Assembly: GCA_934503195.1 (NCBI GenBank)
Contig: CAKSVM010000014.1
Span: forward strand, 1-47,325
Source: an uncultured Eubacteriales bacterium
Lineage (GTDB): Bacteria > Bacillota > Clostridia > Oscillospirales > CAG-272
Length of the DNA: 47,325 nt
Direction: 5' to 3'
Each line of letters begins with the position of its first letter. Positions within the stretch are counted from its first letter, which is position 1. The notes under the pieces are model-generated. The model worked only from the letters and a program-made list of their open reading frames with translations. It was not told where the DNA came from and made no database searches. This document shows, piece after piece, positions 24,319 to 32,079 of this stretch. The position numbers were made by a program, and so were the translations under genes.

Positions 24319-25383
24319 TCAGTTCCGCGCGAGCGTCAGCCACTCAAGCGGCGACTTTCCCGCGATTGATTTGAAAATCCGGTGAAAATGCTCGTCCGAA
24401 TTGTATCCGACAAGCCGCCCGACCTCAGCGACATTTTCGTGTCCGCCGAGAAGAAGCTTTTTCGCCGCGTCGACCCGGATTTCGTTTAACAGCGTGCAGA
24501 AGGTCTTTCCGGTCGTCCGCCTGAGTACGCGGCAGAGATAGTTCTTCGTGTATCCAAGCTCGCGCGCCGCGCCGTCAAGCGTCGCCGTCTGATAGCTCTC
24601 GCGGAGATACGCAAAAATCCGCCCCGCGCCGCCGTCGCTCCGCATCCTCTGAGTCACGGTCTGAGCTGTTTTCAGATGGTCGCGCACCAGAAGACAGAAA
24701 AGCTCGGTCAGCTTCGATTCGCCGAGAATTCCATAATACGCGCGGTGATTCATAAGCTCCATGTAGATCGAAAGCGCGAGCCGTTCGACCTCCTCGTCGC
24801 CGGCGGTTCTGAAATTGACATACGCGCCGCTCCCGCCCCACATCGCGTTCCGGAAGAAGCCTGAGAGAATGTCGTCGGCCGAAAGCCACGCGAAAAAGGT
24901 CTTCTCGAATGTGCTTCGCCTTATGTAGTATTTGATTATCACGCAGTCGTCGCAAAACGCCCTGACCGTGTGCGGGGTCTCGGGCGCGATCAGATTGAAA
25001 TCGCCCCTTCCGAGTTTAAGCTCGGTCGGCTTTCTTTTTTTGTCCTCAGAGCCTATGAGAACGCTTCCCTCGCCCGAAAAACAGTAATTTATCTGGAAGA
25101 AATCGTGGACGTGCATCACATGCCGATCGTATCTGAAATGCCTGGCGACCGAGATATTCGTGTCGGCGTACTGAAAATTGAATCGGTATTTCTCGTAGTA
25201 ATAATTCGAAAATCCCCAGATGTCCTCTGAAATCTCCGAGTCGAAGATCCGCTTGAAGAAAAGCTCCATAGGAACGAACTCCCGGAGATACTGAGCCGTT
25301 TCGCCGATACTTTTAAGATTTATGTCGTACTGATTTTTCTCATGCTCTTCCCTGAGACGCCCGAATTCCTCGCGAAGTTCCAT
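24319..25383 (-). CDS. AraC-family transcriptional regulator
   Basis: A 354-residue regulator. The middle has a cupin-like sensing region (RHFRYDRHVMHVHDFFQINYCFSGEGSVLIG, LGRGDFNLIAPETPHTV). The C-terminal 100 residues hold the two helix-turn-helices: ATLDGAARELGYTKNYLCRVLRRTTGKTF and VAEVGRLVGYNSDEHFHRIFKSIAGKSPLEWL. The N-terminal 70 residues are extra. It is divergent from the CBM9-like surface protein and may control it or the glycan genes downstream. The inducer is unknown. Confidence 0.9.
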   Translation of the reverse strand: MELREEFGRLREEHEKNQYDINLKSIGETAQYLREFVPMELFFKRIFDSEISEDIWGFSNYYYEKYRFNFQYADTNISVARHFRYDRHVMHVHDFFQINYCFSGEGSVLIGSEDKKRKPTELKLGRGDFNLIAPETPHTVRAFCDDCVIIKYYIRRSTFEKTFFAWLSADDILSGFFRNAMWGGSGAYVNFRTAGDEEVERLALSIYMELMNHRAYYGILGESKLTELFCLLVRDHLKTAQTVTQRMRSDGGAGRIFAYLRESYQTATLDGAARELGYTKNYLCRVLRRTTGKTFCTLLNEIRVDAAKKLLLGGHENVAEVGRLVGYNSDEHFHRIFKSIAGKSPLEWLTLARN

Positions 25384-25486
25384 TTTTCATCAGCTCCCGG
25401 TTATATTATATCATAAATCCGCTGGAAAATCAATATCATCCGCGAAATCAGGATAATATAAATCAATCACATGAAAATCCGCGTCA

Positions 25487-25515
25487 TTGACAAGCGGTGA
25501 AGCGCGTGATATAAT
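25487..25515 (+). promoter_or_regulatory. Promoter of the CBM9-like surface protein
   Basis: TTGACA and TATAAT with a 17-base spacer and TGA before the -10. The ATG follows after about 65 bases, behind GAAAGGA. Confidence 0.88.
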
Positions 25516-25581
25516 ATATACAGTTCATGACGTCATACTGAACGATTTTTCCGTAAATTTCACATACGAAAGGATAATCAT

Positions 25582-26499
25582 ATGAAACACATCACAAAGC
25601 TCCTCGGAACCGCGCTTCTCACCGCGTCGCTTCTCGGTACCAGCGCGTCGGCCGCGATCGGCGATATCAAAATAAACGCCGGAGGCGTTAAGAAGGCTCC
25701 GGTTCAGGACGGCAAGATATCGGTTGAGGAATACGGAAACTGCACTCCGCTCGTCCTCGACGGCTCGGGCAAGAACACCGAGGGAACTTGGGCCGGAACC
25801 AAGTGGGGAACCGAAAAGTTCACGATCTACTCCGCGTGGGACGCGAAGAATCTTTATCTCGGCATCACGGTCGAGGGCGACACGACGAACAATCAGGTCA
25901 CAAAGGATTCGCTCAAGGATTCCTGCCCCTTCGGCAAGACCGACTCCTTCCAGCTCGGCTTCAACCCCGGCGCGATCGTCAAGGGAACTCATCCCGTTAT
26001 CTTCTGTATCGCGGTAAATGACGGCGAGTGCTATGTCGAGGCCGACGCTTTCCGCTCCACCAAGGACGGCGAGCAGAATGTCAAGAACTACACCGGACTC
26101 AAAGCTTTCGGAACAAAGTACTCCGCCTCGGGAATCAACTACAGCTTCGAGGTCGCGATTCCGTGGACCGAGATCTGCGTGAACGGCGCGGGACGTTCGG
26201 GCGAGGGCGCGAAGGTCTTCGACATGACCGGAGAACTGAAGAAGATCAAGGCCGGATACGAGCTTCCCTTCTTCTTCGTCTACACCGATAAGGACGCGTC
26301 GGGCGGAAACGTCTTCATACGTTCTGATGCCACCACCGGCGCGAACTGGGTCGCCGAGGAGATGGGTTCGATAGCGTTCGTGCTTCAGGCCGCTCCCAAG
26401 ACCAACACCGCCGCTCAGACGGCTGACGCCTCGGCACTCGCTCTGCTCGTGCTCGCGGCTTCGGCAGGCGCGTTCGTGGCACTCAGAAAAAAACACTGA
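25582..26499 (+). CDS. Secreted CBM9-like domain protein with C-terminal membrane anchor
   Basis: A 305-residue surface protein. The signal peptide ends in GTSASAA. Residues about 40 to 270 resemble the carbohydrate-binding module 9/DOMON-like fold: DGKISVEEYG, FTIYSAWDAKNLYLGITVEGD, TDSFQLGFNPGAI, YSFEVAIPWTEIC and ELPFFFVYTDKDASGG. The end is QTADASALALLVLAASAGAFVALRKKH, a hydrophobic helix with a basic tail preceded by QTAD, like the sorting-type anchors common in Clostridia but without a full LPxTG. It probably binds glycan at the cell surface. It has a strong promoter and its own terminator. Confidence 0.75.
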   Translation: MKHITKLLGTALLTASLLGTSASAAIGDIKINAGGVKKAPVQDGKISVEEYGNCTPLVLDGSGKNTEGTWAGTKWGTEKFTIYSAWDAKNLYLGITVEGDTTNNQVTKDSLKDSCPFGKTDSFQLGFNPGAIVKGTHPVIFCIAVNDGECYVEADAFRSTKDGEQNVKNYTGLKAFGTKYSASGINYSFEVAIPWTEICVNGAGRSGEGAKVFDMTGELKKIKAGYELPFFFVYTDKDASGGNVFIRSDATTGANWVAEEMGSIAFVLQAAPKTNTAAQTADASALALLVLAASAGAFVALRKKH

Positions 26500-26529
26500 T
26501 TCATACTAATTATCTTTTTCATTGCCTGT

Positions 26530-26557
26530 GCCAGCCGGAGAATCCGGCTGGCATTTT
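26530..26557 (+). terminator. Terminator of the CBM9-like gene
   Basis: GCCAGCCGG (26530-26538) and CCGGCTGGC (26544-26552) around AGAAT, followed by ATTTT. Confidence 0.85.
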
Positions 26558-26661
26558 CAGATAGGCGAGCCGCTATTACTGTTGGGAAACATTGCATAAT
26601 AAGTTTTCATTAAGCAGGAGCTTACGCTAAGCTCGGCTGACGAACAGCAACGCCCAACCAT
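26557..26661 (-). CDS. Possible 34-residue peptide gene
   Basis: A short frame with ATG at 26661 preceded by GGAGGG at a good distance. The peptide starts MVGRCCSSAELSVSSC and ends MFPNSNSGSPI; it has three Cys and no recognised family. It lies wholly within the structured island, and its base composition is more AT-rich than its neighbours. It may be a spurious frame inside a structured or inherited element. Confidence 0.3.
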   Translation of the reverse strand: MVGRCCSSAELSVSSCLMKTYYAMFPNSNSGSPI

Positions 26662-26729
26662 AAACTTCCCTCCAGGATACGCGTTCTGTAAAAAACACGT
26701 ATCTTTTTTGCGCTTTTTCGATTTATCTC

Positions 26730-26758
26730 TTGACAAACAGCGGATTTTGTGATATAAT
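26730..26758 (+). promoter_or_regulatory. Promoter of the metallophosphoesterase-SBP transcript
   Basis: TTGACA and TATAAT, 17 bases apart, with TGA before the -10. Confidence 0.88.
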
Positions 26759-26833
26759 TTTTGCAGAATTTGCATTTCACTGCAATTTATAATTTCAGAT
26801 TATAATTCTAGTTTTCAAAGACAGGATGACATT

Positions 26834-27862
26834 ATGGAACGAAAGATAAAATTCACACTCTTCTCGGATCTCCACTATAAAAAGCGTATGTACGCGTCAA
26901 CCGTCGCCGATCTTGAAGCGATAATCGACCGCGCGCACGCCTCGGGGTCAGAGCTTATCCTCCACGCGGGTGATTTCTGCAACGATTACAGGGGCTCAAA
27001 GGAGATCGTCGATACATTTCTGAAAAACAGATCCGGCCTCCCCGCGTATGGAATCTACGGAAATCACGAGCTTGAAACGCCCGGAAACACAATGGAATTC
27101 GTCACGCCGCGCCTTTCAAACCGTCCGGTCATCTACGGAACGCCCGACGGAAGCTTTTCGCCCGGAATCGGATATTATCATTTCGACATGAACGGCTTCA
27201 GATTCGTCTGCCTCGACACGAATTATTCGTATTTCGAAGAAAAATGGGTGCACAATCTCCCGGCGAGCTGGGGGCCGCCGAGCGGCGCGGGACGCACGAA
27301 CGCGCTCGGCCCCGCTCAGGTCAGATGGCTTGAAAAAACGCTTATCGACGCCGGGCAAAACGATCTTCTCTGCGTCCTTGTGAGCCACGCAGACTTCACC
27401 GCGAAGCTCCCGCAGACCCCGTCCTACGACTGGACAAGCGTCCGCGAGATAATAAAAAAGGTCAACTCGGAGAAAAAAACCGTCGTCCTCGCGATAAACG
27501 GCCACTACCACACCGATCATCTTCACGAAATCGACGGCGTGATCTATCTCGACTGCAACACCGTCCGGAACGGCTTCTGGTATCCGATGGCCGAACAGCA
27601 TTATCTCCCCGGCCAAACCTTCGATTTTCAGGACTATGACGAGAACGGAAATCCCACAAAGCTCGAAAAAACCGATCTCCGCTCGCTCTCTCAGGCGAAA
27701 AACACATGGTTCTTCGACTCGCCGCAGAGCGCGGTAATAACGCTCTCGGAAAGCGCGCTCGAAATCGAAGGCTCGTCGGCGGACTGGATGTACGATGTCA
27801 TCCCCGAATCAATCCCCGACGGCAAACGCCCCGGAATCACAAGCCATCACATAACTTTTTAA
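26834..27862 (+). CDS. Metallophosphoesterase
   Basis: A 342-residue calcineurin-like phosphoesterase. All five metal-site blocks are visible: FSDLHYKKR (D12, H14), LHAGDFCN, YGNHELE, VSHADF and NGHYHTDH. There is no signal peptide, so it is cytoplasmic. The C-terminal third (LEKTDLRSLSQAKNTWFFDSPQSAVITL) is a beta-rich extension seen in clostridial members. Substrate unknown. It is followed after 11 bases by a solute-binding protein gene, under the same promoter, so it probably acts in the same glycan or phospho-sugar pathway. Confidence 0.88.
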   Translation: MERKIKFTLFSDLHYKKRMYASTVADLEAIIDRAHASGSELILHAGDFCNDYRGSKEIVDTFLKNRSGLPAYGIYGNHELETPGNTMEFVTPRLSNRPVIYGTPDGSFSPGIGYYHFDMNGFRFVCLDTNYSYFEEKWVHNLPASWGPPSGAGRTNALGPAQVRWLEKTLIDAGQNDLLCVLVSHADFTAKLPQTPSYDWTSVREIIKKVNSEKKTVVLAINGHYHTDHLHEIDGVIYLDCNTVRNGFWYPMAEQHYLPGQTFDFQDYDENGNPTKLEKTDLRSLSQAKNTWFFDSPQSAVITLSESALEIEGSSADWMYDVIPESIPDGKRPGITSHHITF

Positions 27863-27873
27863 GGAGAAAATAA

Positions 27874-29358
27874 ATAAAACGCAGACTCATCACCTCACTC
27901 ATCTTAGTATCGCTCCTCGCCGCCTCCTGCGGCTCTCAGGGCGAAACTCAGGTCACGACAAATCCCGACACCTCATCCGACACCACGGACGTGGAAACGA
28001 CCTCGCGCCTTGAACCCGAGCTTCCCGACAAACGCTGGGACGGCTACGAGTTCCGCGTCCTCACGAGAGGAACCACAAACGTCTACTGGAAGTCGAAGGA
28101 CATCGCCGCGAGCGAGGAAAACGGCGACATAATCAACGACGCGATTTATAAACGGAATCTCGCCGTATCCGACCGCTTCGGCGTGAAATTTGTCGACATT
28201 CCCGCGACGGTAAACGCATGGAACATCTCAGCCGACCTCCGCCCATCGATCCTCTCCGGCTCCGACGACTACGACATGGCGACCGGAAGCGTCAACGATA
28301 TGCTCAGAAATCTCGCGTCAGAAGGACTTCTCACCGACCTCACGACGGTTCCGTACATGGATCTCACAAAGCCTTGGTACGATCAGAAGTCGATCGACCA
28401 GCTCTCGATCGGCGGCAAAGCCTTCGCGGTCACGGGAGATCTGCTGATCATGGACGACGAGGCGACGCTCGCGATCCTCTTCAACAAGAAGATGGCCGAA
28501 GACTACAAGCTCCCCGATCTCTACGAGCTCGTTGACAGCGGAAAATGGACGATCGACAAAATGAACGAGTTCGCGGCCGAGGTCGCCGACAACCTTGACA
28601 GCGACGGAAAGATGGGCGCGAAGGATCAGTACGGACTCATTTCGGAGGATATCAACACCTACGCGCTGATGATCGGCTCGGGAACAAGCGCGACAAAGCG
28701 CGGCGACTCGGGTAAGTTCGAGTTCAACGTGAAGTCCGAGAAGTTCTACGACGCCTTCACCAAGGCCGTTAAGCTCAACTGCGACTACGACATCACGATG
28801 TTCGCGTCGAAATTCTACGATCAGGCCTCCAAGGATGTCTGGGGCGAGATTCTGGATCCGGCCTTCAGCGACGGACGCGCGCTCTTCAACATGGCGGGAC
28901 TTGTCCGCGTGACGCATTTCCGCGCGATGGAGATCGACTTCGGAATCATTCCGACCCCGAAATACGACGAGGCGCAGGACAACTACTACTCGATGGTAAG
29001 CACGGGCTGCTCGAACTCGATCACGATCCCGACAACCGCCACCGATCTTGAGCGCACCGGAGCGATCATCGAGGCTCTCTCGGCCGAGGGATACTACAAC
29101 GTGAAATCGGCCTACTACGACAACGTTCTGAAGACCAAGAGCGCGCGCGACGAGGAATCGGGAAAGATGCTCGACATAATCTTCGAAAACCGCATCTACG
29201 ATCCGGAATACACCTACGCGTGGGGCGGACTGCTGAACGCGACGGTAATCGCTCCCCTCTCAAAGGACGCGAACATAACCTCCGCGATCGAAACCAAGCT
29301 CTCCGCGGCTCAGACCGCGCTTGACAAGACCTATGAGGATTACGCGAAGCTCAAATAA
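27874..29358 (+). CDS. Extracellular solute-binding lipoprotein, apparent ATA start
   Basis: A 494-residue binding protein of the type that feeds sugar ABC importers. Read from 27874 it opens with a perfect lipoprotein signal, (M)KRRLITSLILVSLLAASC (Cys 19). The start codon there is ATA, placed 7 bases after AAGGAG; no ATG, GTG or TTG is in frame until the ATG at 27991, which would remove the whole signal. The mature part has WDGYEFRVLTRGT, NDAIYKRNLAVSDRFGVKF, TKPWYDQKSIDQLSIGGKAFAV, LAILFNKKMAEDYKL and FGIIPTPKYDEAQDNYYSMV, shared with the genes at 33480 and 36071. No permease or ATPase is nearby. Confidence 0.8.
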   Translation: MKRRLITSLILVSLLAASCGSQGETQVTTNPDTSSDTTDVETTSRLEPELPDKRWDGYEFRVLTRGTTNVYWKSKDIAASEENGDIINDAIYKRNLAVSDRFGVKFVDIPATVNAWNISADLRPSILSGSDDYDMATGSVNDMLRNLASEGLLTDLTTVPYMDLTKPWYDQKSIDQLSIGGKAFAVTGDLLIMDDEATLAILFNKKMAEDYKLPDLYELVDSGKWTIDKMNEFAAEVADNLDSDGKMGAKDQYGLISEDINTYALMIGSGTSATKRGDSGKFEFNVKSEKFYDAFTKAVKLNCDYDITMFASKFYDQASKDVWGEILDPAFSDGRALFNMAGLVRVTHFRAMEIDFGIIPTPKYDEAQDNYYSMVSTGCSNSITIPTTATDLERTGAIIEALSAEGYYNVKSAYYDNVLKTKSARDEESGKMLDIIFENRIYDPEYTYAWGGLLNATVIAPLSKDANITSAIETKLSAAQTALDKTYEDYAKLK

Positions 29359-29370
29359 CCGCTGACCATA

Positions 29371-29415
29371 AAAAACGTCCGTGTCCCCGCAAAAGGCGTC
29401 ACGGGCGTTTTTCTG
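29371..29415 (+). terminator. Terminator of the metallophosphoesterase-SBP unit
   Basis: AAAAACGTCCGTG pairs with CACGGGCGTTTTT (one G-U pair), followed by CTGTTATTATT. Confidence 0.85.
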
Positions 29416-29451
29416 TTATTATTATTTTTACATTTGGCTCATATGTGTCTC

Positions 29452-29480
29452 TTTCAACCCCGAAAAAACCATGTTATAAT
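29452..29480 (+). promoter_or_regulatory. Promoter of the interrupted SBP gene
   Basis: TGTTATAAT forms an extended -10 (29472-29480), with TTTCAA 17 bases upstream. The promoter appears intact although the gene behind it looks broken. Confidence 0.6.
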
Positions 29481-29507
29481 GTTCTCGATTTCACATGAAG
29501 GAAAAGA

Positions 29508-30968
29508 AAGCAACTCACTTCACTCATTCTGCTCGCGGCCGTACTGACAACCGCCGCCTGTGGAAGCACCCCGTCCGATCACCCCGAGACCACGACAGCG
29601 TCAGACGGCGAAGAAACCACGACAGCCGCCAAGCCGGTCGGATATCAGTATCCCGACAAGGATTACGGCTGAAGAGAATTCACCGTGATGAACTATGACA
29701 GTATGTGGGACTGCGTGATGGCACTCGATTTTGCCGAGCAGAACGTCGACCGTCTCGACGACGCGATCTACAACCGCAACCGCAAGGTCGAGGAAAAGCT
29801 CTGGTTCAAGTTTAACGAGGTCAATCAGCACTGCATCGGCTGGTTTGAGGCGGGAAACTCGACCGATCTTCTGATGAGCAGCATAATTCCCGGAGACACC
29901 ACCTACGACGCGGCGTACATTCCGGTCACCTTCAAGCCGGCGGCTGTCACCGACGGTTACCTCTACGACCTCTACAAGCTCCCCGGAATGTATCTCACCG
30001 GGGAATGGTGGGATCAGGTGATGGTCGACACGCTGACGATAAACGGCGAGCTCTACGCCGTCACGAGTCCTCTGCATCTGATGTCGCTTGATATGTCATG
30101 AGTCGTGCTCTTCAATCAGGATATGCTCGACGAACGGAAGCTGGAATACCCTTACCAGCTTGTGCGCGACGGAAAATGGACGCTTGACAAGTGTCAGGAA
30201 TACGTTACCGCGGACGCCTCGCTCAACGGCGACGAGTCGTTCATCTACTCAAAGAGCGGCAAAGCGATTTACGGCATCTCGCATCACCCGACGACAATCG
30301 AGGGCATGATCTACTCCGCCGGAAACAAGCTCATCAAGGAGGAAAACGGCGGCTACAAGCTTGATCTCCAGAACGAACACCTCTACACGACGCTCGAAAA
30401 GTGCTTCAGGCTCCTCGACCGCGCAAACGGAAACCGTACCGGAGACACGATGAGTACGAACGAGGATTACTACTACGGCATCTTCCGCGACGAGCGCGCG
30501 GTCTTCCTGACCTGCGAATTAAAGACCGCGAACGTCATGCGCGACATGAAGACGACCTTCGGACTTCTTCCCTACCCGAAGTACGACGATAATCAGGAAT
30601 CCTACTACACGATGATGAGCGCGAGCTCCTGCGTACTGACCGTTCCGGACAACATAAAGGATCCCGAGTTCACCGGAACCGTCCTCGACGCGCTTTTGTA
30701 TGAGAGCCTTCAGACCGTGCTTCCCGAGTACTACGACGTATCGCTCTCGCAGAAGGGCCTCCGCAATGACGACTCGATCGAGATGCTCCAGATCATCAGA
30801 AGCACCCGCGGCGTCGGGTTCGCGCGCGTCTTCGGAATAACCTCCGACATTCTCCTCGAGTTCCAAAACCTCGCCGACTCGGGCAGTGAGAATTACGTCT
30901 CGGTCATCGCGTCGAACCTATCTTCGATCGTGCAGAATCTCAACAACTTCCTGAAATCCTTCGAATGA
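29508..30968 (+). pseudogene. Extracellular solute-binding lipoprotein gene with two in-frame TGA codons and no start codon
   Basis: A single frame of 486 codons encodes a binding lipoprotein like its neighbour: signal KQLTSLILLAAVLTTAAC, then the T-rich linker, YPDKDYG, REFTVMNYDSMWDC, DRLDDAIYNRNRKVEEKLWFKF, YLTGEWWDQVMVDTLTINGELYAV, VVLFNQDMLDE, FGLLPYPKYDDNQESYYTMMSASS. It is interrupted by TGA at 29670-29672 and 30099-30101 but by no frameshift. Both TGA sites could once have been TGG (Trp). The signal peptide has no ATG/GTG/TTG: after AAGGA the frame reads AAA AGA AAG CAA CTC. A one-base insertion after the ATG at 29495 would explain this (ATG AAG AAA AGA AAG CAA). Recent decay is most likely; stop-codon read-through is the alternative. 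Confidence 0.75.
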
Positions 30969-30972
30969 CATG

Positions 30973-31008
30973 AAGACGGACTGCCGCGAACGCGGCAGTC
31001 CGTCTTTG
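30973..31008 (+). terminator. Terminator of the interrupted SBP gene
   Basis: AAGACGGACTGCCGC pairs with GCGGCAGTCCGTCTT around GAAC; the tail is only TTTGC, so termination may be weak. Confidence 0.65.
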
Positions 31009-31029
31009 CTGCTATGGGGATGGAAAAAG

Positions 31030-31152
31030 CACGGCGGCCGAAGGCGGCACGAAGTGCCGTCGGCCTCGCCCTGCGAGGTCGATTGCGCGCCGCAGCGCGC
31101 CGGAACACGCGAAGCGCGGCCTGCGGCCGCGCTTCGCGCCCCCTCTGGGGCT
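31030..31152. repeat. Cluster of adjacent palindromes
   Basis: Back-to-back inverted repeats: GGCGGCAC/GTGCCGTC within a GGCCGA/TCGGCC frame; CCTCGC/GCGAGG; GCGCGC/GCGCGC; CGAAGCGCGGCC/GGCCGCGCTTCG; CCCC/GGGG. No protein frame. It separates the converging broken SBP gene and the CMD-cupin gene. Confidence 0.6.
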
Positions 31153-31205
31153 TCTGTCAAACTAAAAATCCATAATCTCAGCCGACAGTTCATTTCTGTC
31201 TGATT

Positions 31206-31940
31206 TTATTCTCCGAGCTTCGAGTACTCCTCGTCCGAAACCGCCTCGCACCATTCGGTCGACGCGTTCTCACCGGGTACTCCGATCGCGATGTGCGAGA
31301 ACCACGAATCGGCCTTCGCGCCGTGCCAGTGCCTGACGTTCGCCGGGATCATGATGACCGAGCCGGGGACAAGACTTACCGCCGGCTTACCTTCCTCCTG
31401 ATACCATCCCTCGCCGTCGTGGCAGATGAGAAGCTGTCCGCCGCCCGACGTCGCGTGATGGATGTGCCAGTTGTTCCGGCATCCCGGCTCGAAGGTCACG
31501 TTCGCGGGCGCAAGAACCGCCCCCGGCTCGGTTAGCGGATTCAAATAGCTGTTTCCGATAAAATACTTAGCGTAAGCCTCGTTCGGCTGTCCGAGTCCGA
31601 AAAATCCGCCGTGAGCCGCGGCCGCGTCGTCGGCGTAGACCTCCTTTGCCATTCTGAACGCCGCCCAGGCGTTCGGCCAGCCCGCGTAAAACGCGATGTG
31701 AGTCAGAAGCCCGGCCATCTCGCGGCGGGTGACTCCGTGCTTTTTCGCCGTTTCAAGATGATATTTGAGCGAGCTGTCGACGATTCCCTTTCCGATCAGA
31801 GCCGAAACCGTAACGATTGAACGCTGCTTTAAGGTCAGTTCGTTGCCCGACCATACCTCTCCGAATAAAATGTCGTCGTTGAGCCGCGCGAATTCGGGCG
31901 CGAACTCTCCGAGCGCGTCATGTCCGGCTGTCTGTTTCAT
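31206..31940 (-). CDS. Carboxymuconolactone decarboxylase-like / cupin fusion protein
   Basis: A 244-residue fusion. Residues about 10 to 105 are a CMD/AhpD-like helical domain (LTLKQRSIVTVSALIGKGIVDSSLKYHLETAKKHGVTRREMAGLLTHIAFYAGWPNAWAAF); the CxxC pair of peroxidase-type members is absent, but the His is kept. Residues about 130 to 225 are a cupin with metal ligands in NNWHIHHATSGGGQLLICHDG and IPANVRHWHGAK. Such fusions are common in Clostridia near sugar or aromatic metabolism; substrate unknown. The ATG has AAGGAGG upstream. Its leader contains an intrinsic-terminator hairpin. Confidence 0.9.
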   Translation of the reverse strand: MKQTAGHDALGEFAPEFARLNDDILFGEVWSGNELTLKQRSIVTVSALIGKGIVDSSLKYHLETAKKHGVTRREMAGLLTHIAFYAGWPNAWAAFRMAKEVYADDAAAAHGGFFGLGQPNEAYAKYFIGNSYLNPLTEPGAVLAPANVTFEPGCRNNWHIHHATSGGGQLLICHDGEGWYQEEGKPAVSLVPGSVIMIPANVRHWHGAKADSWFSHIAIGVPGENASTEWCEAVSDEEYSKLGE

Positions 31941-31957
31941 AAAAATTTCCTCCTTAT

Positions 31958-31995
31958 GTAAAAACCGCGCGCGAAGAAGTTCTCCGCGCGCGGTT
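31958..31995 (-). terminator. Terminator-like hairpin in the CMD-cupin leader (attenuator candidate)
   Basis: Read on the minus strand, AACCGCGCGCG (31995-31985) pairs with CGCGCGCGGTT (31973-31963) and is followed by TTTAC. It lies between the gene's promoter (32013-32043) and its ribosome site, so it could stop transcription before the gene. Confidence 0.65.
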
Positions 31996-32012
31996 CACTT
32001 TCTTTCACATAT

Positions 32013-32043
32013 ATTATACCACGCAACCGGGGTATTCCGTCAA
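32013..32043 (-). promoter_or_regulatory. Promoter of the CMD-cupin gene
   Basis: On the minus strand TTGACG and an extended -10 TGGTATAAT are separated by 19 bases. The spacer is long but the extended -10 compensates. Confidence 0.65.
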
Positions 32044-32079
32044 TATATATATAAGAGAAAGTTTTCAGAAATTCATATT

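Larger units (their letters stand above)
26500..26833. other. Gene-poor stretch with terminator, structured island and promoter
   Basis: Contains the terminator of the CBM9-like gene (26530-26557), an AT-richer structured island at 26560-26715 with nested inverted repeats and a possible 34-codon minus-strand frame, and the promoter of the metallophosphoesterase gene (26730-26758). Confidence 0.6.

Noticed and set aside
26557..26715. Group II intron end or known riboswitch
   Set aside because: The GAGCCG and nested stems recall such elements, but no domain V pattern, reverse transcriptase or known aptamer core could be made out.
29670..30101. Selenocysteine insertion at the two TGA codons
   Set aside because: No Cys-aligned position and no convincing SECIS stem-loop right after either TGA; homologues in this window have other residues there.
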